In this document: one piece after another, positions 33,401-40,667 of the stretch
How the letters are laid out: each line of letters opens with the position of its first letter
How positions within the stretch are numbered: the first letter of the stretch is position 1
Assembly: GCA_963749365.1 (NCBI GenBank)
Contig: CAVVME010000002.1
Location: forward strand, 62,001-126,000
Source: WHSW01 sp963749365
Lineage (GTDB): Bacteria > Actinomycetota > Thermoleophilia > Solirubrobacterales > 70-9
Length of the DNA: 64,000 bases
Reading direction: 5' to 3'
Translations under genes and position numbers: made by a program
The notes under the pieces: model-generated
The model's database searches: none
Told to the model about the DNA's origin: nothing
Seen by the model: the letters and a program-made list of their open reading frames with translations, nothing else

Positions 33401-33856
33401 CGCGCCGTCGACCTGCTCCAACGCGCGCTCGAGAACGCCGAGCAGGTCGGGCGCTCGGAGGTCGCCTTCGACGCCCTGCTCTGGCTCGCCGCGGCCCTCC
33501 GCGACCGCGGCGATCACGCCGACGCCGACCAGGCGCTCGCCCGCGCGCTCGATCTCTGCGAGCGCGCCGGGCTGATCGCGCAGTCGGTCGAGGCCACCTC
33601 GGCCCGAGCGGTCAACCTGGCACTCTGGGACAAGCCGGAGGCGGCCCGCGAGGCCGCCGAGGAGGCGACGAGCCTGGCCGAGCGCCTGCGCTATCCGGTC
33701 GGCCGGGCGGCCAGCCTCGAGGCGCGGGGAGCCGCCGCCGCCGACCCTTCCGAGCGCGCCGAGCTGCTCACCGAGGCGCGCGCAGCCTGGGAGCGGCTCG
33801 GGCGCCCGATCGACGCCGCCCGCTGCGCGGCCCTCGAGACGCGCGTCCAGACGTAA
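30425..33856 (+). CDS. Zinc-ribbon / class III cyclase / AAA ATPase / TPR signalling protein
   Basis: 1143 residues. Two zinc ribbons open the protein (Cys 3, 6, 17, 20 and 28, 31, 42, 45). A class III cyclase spans ~70-250: VVFADLSGYTAVAERL with metal Asp79, IDKYIGDNVMGVFGAP with the second Asp ~123, and GDGYTVIGDPVNVAARLQ with the catalytic Asn/Arg. Then comes an AAA-type ATPase with P-loop GQAGVGKSRLL at ~295, Walker B FAVEDIHWAD, and an STAND-like C-terminal part. From ~690 to the end are repeated helix pairs (TPR-like: AGLYSNREAQGHYENALTLA, GDRAGAREH-type repeats). It probably makes cAMP under control of a nucleotide-switch scaffold. Confidence 0.92.
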   Translation: MTCASCGTENPERARFCMSCGSPLAAGCPSCGTENPAGARFCIACGSELAAAGATASVAPAAEEPPPEERRKATVVFADLSGYTAVAERLDPERMKSVVDRALQRLGAEIERHGGTIDKYIGDNVMGVFGAPVTHEDDPERAVRAGLAMLSAMAEVNERIAAAVGASFALRVGINSGEVLAGRVGDGYTVIGDPVNVAARLQAAAEPGTVIVGELTHRLTGAAIEYVELEPLELKGKSEPVPAWEAVRAVVRGHGARAPRSSTPLVGREDEAELLVSLFDRVVREQRPHLVTALGQAGVGKSRLLRELTVRMGERDRPPAIQLGNCPAYGAGLAYWALGEMVRGTFEIVDTDAGELAWSKLERGISALVESADTEEPPERIAAALGRPLGIEPPGERVPDSFEPDDAQQMRDRLFSAVRTLVEAAARRESMIFAVEDIHWADEGMLDLIEYLARWVRGPVLIVCLARDELLDRRAGWGGGRLNSTTIALEPLGPAQARELVGALMPDSSAEAELAEQVAVRSGGNPLFAEEMVNRLREGGASEPEALPDTVHSVLAARLDSLPRADRRVLQAASVVGQTFWEGSIDPGDDSIELAQVLASLQDKDLIVPTAGSRLAGEREYAFKHVLIRDVAYSTLPKATRAHRHAEVGAFISERAADRSEGVVAMVAEHYGRAATLGAAADLEPDELRAIEARALVALERAGDVSAGLYSNREAQGHYENALTLAGDLDPAVRARIAEKLGDVALRLGRIDRAVEAWHQCLEHHRGEENLARIGDLHRKIGAGLWQKGDREGSIEHYQRGIDLLKDGPPCIELVRLYEEAASLYMHTGDNMLAIYASEKALRLAERLGEAAAASRAHGIFGRVFSRIGDSERARENLERSVELARESDPAEAVRALFALGYHLEVSEAAYEEARAGYSSALDLALETGDLPSQVEMHAALAQLAIYRGDWQAAERETEASATLAEREGLAGKLCFPLSVRGMLAWHEGELDRAVDLLQRALENAEQVGRSEVAFDALLWLAAALRDRGDHADADQALARALDLCERAGLIAQSVEATSARAVNLALWDKPEAAREAAEEATSLAERLRYPVGRAASLEARGAAAADPSERAELLTEARAAWERLGRPIDAARCAALETRVQT

Positions 33857-33877
33857 TCCCCGTTCGGGGTCCTACCT

Positions 33878-34387
33878 CTAGGCCAGCCCGGCGGCCTCGT
33901 ACTCGCGCAGGAAGCCCTCGAACATGCGCTTGTGGCCCTGCTCGTCATGGAGGATGTCGATCACCATGTCCTGGGTCACCGGGTCGGAGGCGTCGGTCTC
34001 CTCGACGATCCGGCTGTAGTGCTCGATCGCGCCCTGCTCGGCCTCGATCACGCCCTTGATCACATGCACGACGTCGATCTGCTCGTCGGGCGGCTGCAGG
34101 AACGACTGCTCGGCGCTGAAGCCCTCCGAGCCCGGGACGACGCCGTACAGCTCCTTGATCCGGGCGGCGAACTGCTGCGCGTGCCCGAGCTCCTCCTGGA
34201 TGTCGGTGGCCAGCGAGTCCTTGACCTCCTGGGCCCGCACGCCGTCGGGGTTGACCGAGTTGGCGATGTAGCTCATCACCGTCTCGATCTCCATCCAATA
34301 CGCCTTCGTCAGCAGCTCGATCACCCGCTCGCGCTGCTCCGCGTTCTCCGCCGCCATGATGTCCATGTTCACCGCCGAGTCGCCCAT
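33878..34387 (-). CDS. Ferritin-like diiron protein
   Basis: 169 residues in a four-helix bundle. The metal ligands fit two E...ExxH sets: AYWMEIETVMSYIANSV with EELGHAQQF, and GVIEAEQGAIEHYSRIVEET with DILHDEQGHKRMFEGFLREY. This is the ferritin/bacterioferritin fold, not Dps-like in length. It probably stores iron or detoxifies peroxide. AGGAGG lies 4-8 nt before the ATG. It is transcribed away from the PucR gene side, 16 nt after that gene's end, and converges with the cyclase gene. Confidence 0.87.
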   Translation of the reverse strand: MGDSAVNMDIMAAENAEQRERVIELLTKAYWMEIETVMSYIANSVNPDGVRAQEVKDSLATDIQEELGHAQQFAARIKELYGVVPGSEGFSAEQSFLQPPDEQIDVVHVIKGVIEAEQGAIEHYSRIVEETDASDPVTQDMVIDILHDEQGHKRMFEGFLREYEAAGLA

Positions 34388-34403
34388 CGTGCCTCCTTGG
34401 TCG

Positions 34404-35615
34404 TTAGCGCGCTACCCGGGCGTCCGGGTCCGAAACCGGGCTCCGCAAAGCTAGCGCCAGCTCGAAGCGGGCGGTCGGATCCTCGAGCGCCTCGCCGAAC
34501 AGGTCGCGCAGCCGCGCGAGCCGATAGCGGACCGTCTGCGGGTGCACGTGAAGGTCGGCGGCGACCCTCGCGACCTCGCCCTGGCGATCGAGCCAGGCCC
34601 GCAGGGTGGCGGTGAGCCGGGCGCGGGAGCGCGGGGTCTCGCTCGCGAGCGGCGCCAGCCGCTGCAGCGCGAGCTCGGCGAGCACGCCGCGATCTCCGTG
34701 GGTGGCGAGGCCGGCCAGGTGATCCTCGGTGCGGACCAATCCGGTGGCTGAAACGAGCCCGGCCTCGAGCAGCGCGAGCAGGGCAGTGGCGCGGGCGGCG
34801 CTGGTGGCGGCCTCGAGCAGCGGCACCTGCGGCCCGAGCGTGGCCGTCGTCTCCGCCGCGGCCCGTTCGAGCCGGGGGCCGAGCCCGGGGGCGCCGGGAT
34901 CCGCGACCAGCGCCGCGCCGACCTCGGACTCCTCGTCCTCGGCGATCAGGGTGTCCGCCGGCAGCCGTGCGCGCAGCCGGCGCCCGCCCTGGCGCCAGGC
35001 GAGGACGGCGATGGCGCCAGGCAGTTCCCAGCCGGCTTCGGCGGCCGCATCGCGGACCTGGCTCTGATCGGGATCAGGATCGAGCAGCAGCCGTGCGAGG
35101 CGGCGGCGGCGGCGCGCAAGCTCGCCGGCCGCTGCCGATTGCTCCTCCGCGTACCCCTCCGCCGAGAGCGCGGAGAGCTCGTCGATGTAAGCGAAGACCG
35201 CCTCGGCGAGCAGCGCCAGGGTGCGGCGGTCCACCTCGGCCTCGATCGCGAGAGCGGATACGCGCCGCCACGCGACTCGCGCCCCGAGCCGGTATGCCGC
35301 CAGGAGCGCGTCGAGCGAGCGCCGCTCGCGATGCTCGCCGCGCCCGAGTCCGCGATAGACGCGCTCGGCGCCACTGCGATCGAGGGTCGGGCCGGCGATC
35401 AGGTCGGCGAACTGGCCCAGGGCCTCTTCGACGCCGGTGCGAATCCCGGCGCCGAAGCGGCCCTGGAGCGGTCGTCGGTAGGCGGGCACGCCGACGCGGA
35501 TCGCCTCGATCACCTCGTCGCTGAGCGCCGGCAACTGCGGCCGCAGGAGGTCGGCGATCCGCGCGGGGATCCGGTCCCAGGGACGCTCGGAGGGCAGTTC
35601 TTGTGCGCCGATCAC
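34404..35615 (-). CDS. PucR-family transcriptional regulator
   Basis: 403 residues. The C-terminus has the PucR-type helix-turn-helix: LTATLRAWLDRQGEVARVAADLHVHPQTVRYRLARLRDLFGEALEDPTARFELALAL. The upstream part is helical, with an RsbRD/GGDEF-like degenerate domain in the middle (GIRTGVEEALGQFADLIAGPTLDRSGAERVYRGLGRGEHRERRSLDALLAAYRLGARVAWRR). The start is GTG 35615, though TAGGAT only 3 nt upstream makes the exact start uncertain. It diverges from the fatty acid desaturase gene by 71 bp and is its most likely regulator. The ferritin gene follows 16 nt after its stop. Confidence 0.88.
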   Translation of the reverse strand: MIGAQELPSERPWDRIPARIADLLRPQLPALSDEVIEAIRVGVPAYRRPLQGRFGAGIRTGVEEALGQFADLIAGPTLDRSGAERVYRGLGRGEHRERRSLDALLAAYRLGARVAWRRVSALAIEAEVDRRTLALLAEAVFAYIDELSALSAEGYAEEQSAAAGELARRRRRLARLLLDPDPDQSQVRDAAAEAGWELPGAIAVLAWRQGGRRLRARLPADTLIAEDEESEVGAALVADPGAPGLGPRLERAAAETTATLGPQVPLLEAATSAARATALLALLEAGLVSATGLVRTEDHLAGLATHGDRGVLAELALQRLAPLASETPRSRARLTATLRAWLDRQGEVARVAADLHVHPQTVRYRLARLRDLFGEALEDPTARFELALALRSPVSDPDARVAR

Positions 35616-35686
35616 AAAATCCTATCCTCGATTGTTGTTTTAGAGGCAAGAGACGCGGCTCGGATCGGCGTACGGTGATAAGCGAA

Positions 35687-36559
35687 ATGCCGCCCGTCCA
35701 GCGCTACATCAACCTCGCCGCCGTCGTCCTCCCTTTCCTCGCCTTCGTCGCGGCGCTGGTCCTGCTCTGGCACCGTGCCGTCGGCTGGACGGATCTGGCG
35801 ATCCTGGTCGCGATGTGGCTGCTGACCGGGTTCGGGGTCACGATCGGCTATCACCGGCTGCTCACCCACCGGGCCTTCCAGACCTACAAGCCGGTCGAGT
35901 ACGCGCTCGCCGTCGCCGGCTCGATGGCGGTCCAGGGGCCGGTGATCGACTGGGTCGCCGACCACCGCAAGCACCACGCCCATACCGACATCGACGGCGA
36001 TCCTCACTCCCCTCACGTCGGCCACGGCAGCGGCTTGGCGGGCCTCTGGCACGCGCATGTCGGCTGGCTGTTCGACGCCAACGGAATGGCGAGTCGGCGC
36101 AAGTACGCCCCGGACCTGCTCGAGGACGACGGGATGCTGTTCTGTAACCGGCGCTTCCAGTGGCTTGTGGGGCTCTCGCTGCTGCTCCCGTTCGCAGCCG
36201 GGCTGCTGCTCACCGGAACGCTCGCCGGCGCCCTCACGGGGCTGCTCTGGGGCGGGCTGGTGCGGGTCTTCCTCGTCCACCACGTCACCTGGTCGATCAA
36301 CTCGATCTGCCACTTCCACGGCGCCCGGCGGTTCGCCACCGATGACCACTCGACCAACGTCTGGTGGCTCTCGCTCCCGTCACTGGGCGAGGCGTGGCAT
36401 CACAACCACCACGCCTTCCCGCGCTCGGCGTTTCATGGCCTGCGCCGGTGGGAGCTGGACCCGTCCGGGGCGATGATCCGGGCGATGAGTCACGCCGGGC
36501 TGGCCTGGAACGTGGTCGCGATCACGCCCGAGCGCCAGGAGCAGAAGCTGGCCGCATAA
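35687..36559 (+). CDS. Acyl-CoA delta-9 desaturase
   Basis: 290 residues, integral membrane diiron enzyme introducing a double bond into acyl chains. The three His boxes are HRLLTHRAF (HX4H), DHRKHHAHTDIDGDPHSP (HX2HH) and GEAWHHNHHAFPRSAFHG (HX2HH). Membrane segments are at about 8-30, 35-52, 155-175 and 180-200. The box spacing matches the delta-9 acyl-CoA group. ATG 35687 was chosen because TACGGT (35671-35676) ends 10 nt before it; an upstream GTG at 35675 lies within that hexamer. PucR diverges. The EVE-domain gene follows. Confidence 0.92.
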   Translation: MPPVQRYINLAAVVLPFLAFVAALVLLWHRAVGWTDLAILVAMWLLTGFGVTIGYHRLLTHRAFQTYKPVEYALAVAGSMAVQGPVIDWVADHRKHHAHTDIDGDPHSPHVGHGSGLAGLWHAHVGWLFDANGMASRRKYAPDLLEDDGMLFCNRRFQWLVGLSLLLPFAAGLLLTGTLAGALTGLLWGGLVRVFLVHHVTWSINSICHFHGARRFATDDHSTNVWWLSLPSLGEAWHHNHHAFPRSAFHGLRRWELDPSGAMIRAMSHAGLAWNVVAITPERQEQKLAA

Positions 36560-36570
36560 ACTGGCGCGCG

Positions 36571-37035
36571 ATGGCCACCTGGATCCTAACCGGATCGCTG
36601 GAGAACTTCCGCATCAACGTCGACCGCGGGTTCGATCCGATCGGGTTCAAGGAGCGGCGGCGAAACCAGGCCGCCGAGGTCGAGCCTGGCGACGAGATCG
36701 TCTTCTACGTCACCGGCCTGCAGGCATTCGGTGCGATCGCACGGGTCCGCTCGCGGATGTTCGAGGACCGCGCCCCGGTCTGGCCCCAGGGCGCGAAGAA
36801 GCATCCCGAGGACTACCCGTGGCGGGTCGAGGCCGAGCCGGTGACGGTGTTGCGCGAGGATGCCTTCGTCGCGGCGGAGTCGGTCGTCGACGAGCTCGAG
36901 CATGCGCGCAAGTGGCCTGCCGAGCACTGGCATCTGGCCTTCCAGGGCCAACTCCGGACCGTGTCCGAGTCGGACTCGCGGCTGCTTCGCGAGCGGATCG
37001 CGGCGGCCGCCGCGGTGACCGCCGGCGCCGGGTGA
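36571..37035 (+). CDS. EVE-domain (PUA-like) protein
   Basis: 154 residues. MATWILTGSLENFRINVDRGFDPIGFKERRRNQAAEVEPGDEIVFYVTGLQAFGAIARVRSRMFEDRAPVW is the EVE/PUA-like fold (family W-I-xTGS..N..i...r...G......GD.i.fYv), which binds modified bases in DNA or RNA. Its partner here is unknown. TAAACT overlapping the desaturase stop ends 8 nt before the ATG, so it may have its own near-leaderless start as well as read-through. The stop overlaps the GTG of the next gene. Confidence 0.85.
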   Translation: MATWILTGSLENFRINVDRGFDPIGFKERRRNQAAEVEPGDEIVFYVTGLQAFGAIARVRSRMFEDRAPVWPQGAKKHPEDYPWRVEAEPVTVLREDAFVAAESVVDELEHARKWPAEHWHLAFQGQLRTVSESDSRLLRERIAAAAAVTAGAG

Positions 37036-37412
37036 TCCACGACCGCCACTTCACGCTCGAACAAGCCGAATCGCTGCTCGGCGAGATCGAGCCGATGCTG
37101 GTGGCGTTGCGCGGCGCCCGCGATCGACTCACCGACGCCGAGGCGCACGAGGCGCTCGCGGACGCGGCGCCCGGCAACGGCGGCGGCGGCGCCGGACGAG
37201 GCGTCGGCGAGGCCTTCCTGGAGGTCCGTCGGCTGCTCGCCGAGCTCCAGGAGCTCGGCATCGTGGTCCGCGACATCGATCGCGGCTTGATCGACTTCCC
37301 CGCGATCCTCGACGGTCGTGAGGCCTACCTCTGCTGGGAGCTGGGCGAGTCGGGGATCGGCTACTGGCACGAGCTCGAGGCCGGCTACGGCGGCCGTCAG
37401 CCGCTGGACTGA
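37032..37412 (+). CDS. DUF2203-type protein
   Basis: 126 residues. HFTLEQAESLLGEIEPMLVALRGARDRL is the family opening (FTLeeAe.LLP.i.p.l..L...), followed by an Ala/Gly loop, then EVRRLLAELQELGIVVRDIDRGLIDFPAILDGREAYLCWELGESGIGYWHELEAGYGGRQPLD, which holds the conserved 'G-V-x-KD-...-G-L-VDFP...vyLCW..GE..I..WH' block. Function not known. GTG start overlaps the EVE-gene stop (GTGA). Last gene of the desaturase/EVE run. Confidence 0.88.
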   Translation: MIHDRHFTLEQAESLLGEIEPMLVALRGARDRLTDAEAHEALADAAPGNGGGGAGRGVGEAFLEVRRLLAELQELGIVVRDIDRGLIDFPAILDGREAYLCWELGESGIGYWHELEAGYGGRQPLD

Positions 37413-37426
37413 CCGCAGAACGCGAA

Positions 37427-37451
37427 ACGGGGCGCCCGCCCGGCGCCCCGT
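37427..37451 (+). terminator. Hairpin after the DUF2203 gene
   Basis: ACGGGGCGCC and GGCGCCCCGT form a perfect 10-bp stem with a 5-nt loop, 15 nt after the stop. No T run follows (CCGCTTGTC), so it is a strong stem but a weak intrinsic terminator. Confidence 0.55.
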
Positions 37452-37576
37452 CCGCTTGTCACATGGGAGGTGTACGTGTGAGTTGAGCCGCCCCGAGGGG
37501 CGGGATGCGTCCCCCTCTCAATCGGACCGTGCGGCCGGGCGCTTGAGCGTGCAACGCGGCGCTCAGCCCGAAGGCC

Positions 37577-37611
37577 AAAAAAGAACCGGAGCGCCTTTCT
37601 TGGCGCTCCGG
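37577..37611 (-). terminator. Rho-independent terminator reading leftward
   Basis: CCGGAGCGCC and GGCGCTCCGG form a perfect 10-bp stem with a 6-nt loop; on the reverse strand it is followed by TTCTTTTTTGG. It lies 220 nt beyond the Nudix stop. Confidence 0.88.
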
Positions 37612-37833
37612 CTCTGGCATCGGAGGTGCCCCCGCGGGTGAGCCTGAACGGCCACCTTCAGGGGTATGTGGGGTTATGGGTTCGGTTGGGAGACCATGCT
37701 TCCGCGCGCACCCATGCGTATCCAGTCTTCCGCATCGGCCGGATGCGCGCGGCACCCGAGCCACTGGGGGTCGGACTGGACGTTTGTACGAGCCTAACCC
37801 GTTTGCCCGCCCCCCGTGCGAACTTGGCGACGA
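37612..37833 (-). ncRNA. Candidate small RNA or long structured 3' UTR ending at a terminator
   Basis: The 421-bp convergent gap 37413-37833 is long for this compact sequence and has no credible ORF. On the reverse strand it contains TTAGGCT near 37793 as a possible -10, the paired segments CCGCGCGCA/TGCGCGCGG (37702-37710 and 37744-37752) and then the strong terminator at 37577-37611. A CCGCCCC/GGGGCGG hairpin lies at 37488-37503. It does not match tmRNA, SRP RNA or RNase P motifs that I know. It may be a Nudix 3' UTR instead. Confidence 0.3.
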
Positions 37834-38223
37834 TCAAACGCCCAACGTGCGGCGAACCAGCTCCCGATCCTGCTCGTAGTCGAGCAGCTCGAGCGCCTCG
37901 GCTGGGGCGAGCCAGCGCAGCTCGTCGACCTCGTCCCCCGGCACGAACTCGCCACCGAGCGGGCGCATCCGCCACCAGCGCACCCGCTTCGGGCGCCCTT
38001 TGCGATCGCGATAGCGAACCGAGCCCAGCTCCTCGCCGAGCTCGCAGCGCATCCCGGTCTCCTCCTCGACCTCGCGCAGCGCCGCGTTCGCCCACTCCTC
38101 CCCCGGGCTCAGCTTGCCCTTCGGCAGCGACCAGTCGTCATGTCGCGGGCGGTGCACGATCGCAACCTCGACCAGCTCAGACGACTCGCGGACGACGAGG
38201 CCGCCGGCGGCCTCGACCGTCAT
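37834..38223 (-). CDS. Nudix hydrolase
   Basis: 129 residues. The Nudix box GKLSPGEEWANAALREVEEETGM (GX5EX7REUXEEXGU) is complete at ~36-58. TVEAAGGLVVRESSELVEVAIVHRPRHDDWSLPKGK precedes it, typical of diadenosine polyphosphate or (deoxy)nucleoside triphosphate hydrolases. WWRMRPLGGEFVPGDEVDELRWLAPAEALELL is the C-terminal half. The substrate is not known. ATG overlaps the ilvA stop by 4 nt, so it is co-translated with threonine dehydratase. Confidence 0.92.
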   Translation of the reverse strand: MTVEAAGGLVVRESSELVEVAIVHRPRHDDWSLPKGKLSPGEEWANAALREVEEETGMRCELGEELGSVRYRDRKGRPKRVRWWRMRPLGGEFVPGDEVDELRWLAPAEALELLDYEQDRELVRRTLGV

Positions 38224-39458
38224 TCGACCGCGACGCTGAACCCGTGCTCACGGACCGCCGCGAGGATCCGCTCGCCATGCTCGGGCCCGTCGGTCTGCAG
38301 GACGAGGCGAATCCCGGTCTCGCGCACGTGCAGATCGACGCCCTCGCGAATGTGGACGACGTCGAGCACGTTCGCGCCCTGCTCGGCGACACTGCCGACC
38401 AGCCGTGCCAGCGCGCCCGGGCGGTCGGGGACGACGGTCGAGAGCACCAGTCGTCGCCCGGCAGCGGTCTCGCCGAGCCGGATGCACTCGACCAGCCTGG
38501 CGGCGTCCACGTTGCCGCCGGAGAGCAGCGCGCAGACCTCGCCCTCGGGCGGCAGCTCCACCTTGCCGGCGAGCAGGGCGGCCACCGACGCCGCTCCCGC
38601 CCCTTCGACGACCAGCTTCGATCGCTCCAGCAGTAGCACCATCGCCTGGGCGACCTCATCGTCGGAGACGGTCACCACCTCGTCGACGAACTCGGCAACC
38701 AGGGGAAGGGTCAACTCGCCGGGGCGCTTGATCGCGATCCCGTCGCAGATCGTGCTCGCCGAGCGCGCCCCGACCGGGCGCTTGGCGTCCAGCGACGCCG
38801 GGTAGGGCGCACAGGCATCCGACTGCACGCCGACCACGCGCACCCCAGGCAACCGGTCCTTGACCGCGATCGCGATCCCCGCGGCGAGCGCCCCGCCGCC
38901 GATCGCCACCACGACCAGCTTCGTCTCCGGCGCCTGCTCGGCGATCTCGAGGCCGACCGTGCCCTGGCCGGCGAGCACGATCGGGTCGTCGAAGCCGTGG
39001 ATCAGGGTCAGGCCCTCGCGCTCGACCGCCTCGCGAACCGCCGCTGCGGCCTCGTCGAAAGACCCGTACACGAGCCGCACCTCGCCCCCGTACCCGCGCA
39101 CCGCCTCGATCTTGGCGATCGGCGCCGACTCGGGCATGTACAGCACCGCCTCCGTGCCGCGCGAGCGAGCCGCGACCGCGACCGCCTGCGCGTGGTTCCC
39201 GGCGCTCGCCGCGACCACCCCGGCGGCGAGCTCGTCGGCGCTCAGCGCCGCGATCCGGTTCTGGGCTCCGCGCAGCTTGAACGACCCGGTGCGCTGCAGG
39301 TTCTCGGCCTTGAGCCGCACCGGCGCCCCGACCCGATCAGAGATCTCACCGGCGGAGGTCACCGGCGTCATCCGGACCAGGCCCCGGATCGTCTCCGCAG
39401 CCCGCTCGATGTCCTCCGGCGCGACCTCTCGCTTCGCTGACGTCGCCCGGCTCGCCAT
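38220..39458 (-). CDS. ilvA: Threonine dehydratase with C-terminal ACT domain
   Basis: PLP enzyme making 2-oxobutanoate from threonine for isoleucine synthesis or catabolism. In 412 residues, the PLP Lys is in LQRTGSFKLRGAQNRIA (~60), and the glycine loop is VVVAIGGGALAAG near 190, which holds the phosphate. The segment SAGNHAQAVA is also typical. A single ACT domain at ~330-412 (LVLSTVVPDRPGALARLVGSVAEQGANVLDVVHIREG) is as in the biodegradative/ACT type, not the two-ACT biosynthetic enzyme. TACGCT ends 6 nt before the ATG, so it is probably leaderless. The Nudix gene follows with overlap. Confidence 0.93.
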   Translation of the reverse strand: MASRATSAKREVAPEDIERAAETIRGLVRMTPVTSAGEISDRVGAPVRLKAENLQRTGSFKLRGAQNRIAALSADELAAGVVAASAGNHAQAVAVAARSRGTEAVLYMPESAPIAKIEAVRGYGGEVRLVYGSFDEAAAAVREAVEREGLTLIHGFDDPIVLAGQGTVGLEIAEQAPETKLVVVAIGGGALAAGIAIAVKDRLPGVRVVGVQSDACAPYPASLDAKRPVGARSASTICDGIAIKRPGELTLPLVAEFVDEVVTVSDDEVAQAMVLLLERSKLVVEGAGAASVAALLAGKVELPPEGEVCALLSGGNVDAARLVECIRLGETAAGRRLVLSTVVPDRPGALARLVGSVAEQGANVLDVVHIREGVDLHVRETGIRLVLQTDGPEHGERILAAVREHGFSVAVE

Positions 39459-39464
39459 CGAATC

Positions 39465-39470
39465 AGCGTA
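39465..39470 (-). promoter_or_regulatory. -10 element for leaderless ilvA
   Basis: TACGCT on the reverse strand, 6 nt before the ATG at 39458. Confidence 0.5.
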
Positions 39471-39485
39471 GCTCTCGATGAGTGG

Positions 39486-40601
39486 TTAGGCGGGTTCGGG
39501 CGAGGGCGGAGCGACCGGCCCCGCCCCCGCGGCGGGCTGCGAGAGCGCAACGGCGGACTGGCGACGGTAGTCGCGGTACTCGCGCCAGACGATCTGCAGC
39601 GAGGCCGCGACCGGGATCGCGAGGATCGCCCCCAGGACCCCGAACAGGACCGAGCCGAAGAGGACGGCGACGATAACGACGAAGCCCTCGACCGCCACCG
39701 CCCGCTGCTGAATCCGCGGCTGGATCAGGTAGTTCTCGATCTGCTGGTAGGCGACCGCCCAGATCACCCAGATGATCAGCCCGACCGGGAAGTTGACGAA
39801 CAACATCACGATCGCGATCAGGACCGCGGCGATCGTCGCCCCGACGACCGGGATCAGGTCGAAGAAGGCGACCACCAGCGCCAGCGGCGCGGCGAACGGG
39901 GCCCCGAGGATCTTCAGGACGATGAACGCGCTCACCCCCGCGATCGTCGCCTGCACGAGCGCCCCCGCGACGTAGTTGCCGATCGCGTTGGCGACGTCGC
40001 GCAGCGCGCGGTCGATCCGCTCGCGGTGGTCGGCGGGTTGCGAGCGGACGAATGCCTGTGACCAACGCGGGCCCCCGCCGACCATGAAGATGCTCAGGAT
40101 CAGGATCGTCACGGTGGCGAAGATCGAGTTGACGGCGCCGACGCCGATGTCCTGGAGCACTCCGGCGGCGTCGCCGATCTTGCTCGGCAGGTCGTCGGCG
40201 AGGCTCTGAAGCTCGCTGGTGAAGTCGTACTTGTCGTTCAGGTCGTTGAGGGTCTGATTCTCGTTGACGAAATCGGTCACATCCTGGGCGTACTCGGGGA
40301 CGTTCCCGGCCAGGTCCTCGACCTGGCCGACGAGGTTCGGGATCAGCAGCGCCCCGAGCCCGATCGGGATCATGATCAGCGCCCCGTAGGCGAGCGCTAT
40401 CGCGAGCCCCCGCTTCATCCGCCGTTGCAGCAGGTTGACCGGTCCCGACATCGCGACCGCGATGAAGGCGGCGATCACCAGCCAGCTGATCGGCTGGCGC
40501 AGGCGGTAGATCAAATAGAGGGCGAGCGCCACCACGACCACGGTCAGCACCGTGCGCAGCACGGCGCGGCCGAGCTCGTCGCGCGATCTCATCACCGCCA
40601 T
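39486..40601 (-). CDS. AI-2E (PerM)-family transporter
   Basis: 371 residues with about eight membrane segments: two near the N-terminus (TVVVVALALYLIYRLRQPISWLVIAAFIAVAMSGPVNLLQRRMKRGLAIALAYGAL), a soluble helical loop (~95-175), then a C-terminal bundle of six. The signature stretch FDLIPVVGATIAAVLIAIVMLF, with ENYLIQPRIQQRAVAVEGFVVIVAVLFGSVLFGVLGAILAIPVAA, is the AI-2E family block (family P-x-iG-...QyxENxilxPri). Members export signals, metals or act as Na+/H+ exchangers; this one's substrate is unknown. AGGGA lies 7 nt before the ATG. It ends 27 nt before the ilvA start. Confidence 0.92.
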   Translation of the reverse strand: MAVMRSRDELGRAVLRTVLTVVVVALALYLIYRLRQPISWLVIAAFIAVAMSGPVNLLQRRMKRGLAIALAYGALIMIPIGLGALLIPNLVGQVEDLAGNVPEYAQDVTDFVNENQTLNDLNDKYDFTSELQSLADDLPSKIGDAAGVLQDIGVGAVNSIFATVTILILSIFMVGGGPRWSQAFVRSQPADHRERIDRALRDVANAIGNYVAGALVQATIAGVSAFIVLKILGAPFAAPLALVVAFFDLIPVVGATIAAVLIAIVMLFVNFPVGLIIWVIWAVAYQQIENYLIQPRIQQRAVAVEGFVVIVAVLFGSVLFGVLGAILAIPVAASLQIVWREYRDYRRQSAVALSQPAAGAGPVAPPSPEPA

Positions 40602-40667
40602 CAGGATTTCCCTATTCGGCGCCGCGCGGGCCTTTCCTCGACCTCCGTCGTCTAGCTTGGGCTGCCG

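Noticed and set aside
27340..33517. Very long open frames antisense to the exchanger genes and to the cyclase-ATPase gene (also opposite the GAF-PucR gene at 60901-62835)
   Set aside because: They are Arg/Gly/Asp-rich translations with no family match, lying exactly opposite well-supported genes. High-GC third positions create such shadows.
35675..35677. GTG 35675 as the desaturase start
   Set aside because: It overlaps the likely -10 hexamer TACGGT (35671-35676), and the protein family begins after the ATG at 35687.
37612..37833. SRP RNA, tmRNA or RNase P RNA in the long gap
   Set aside because: No GGAAG-x-AGC-A loop of SRP RNA, no tRNA-like ends or tag frame, and no P4-type core were seen.
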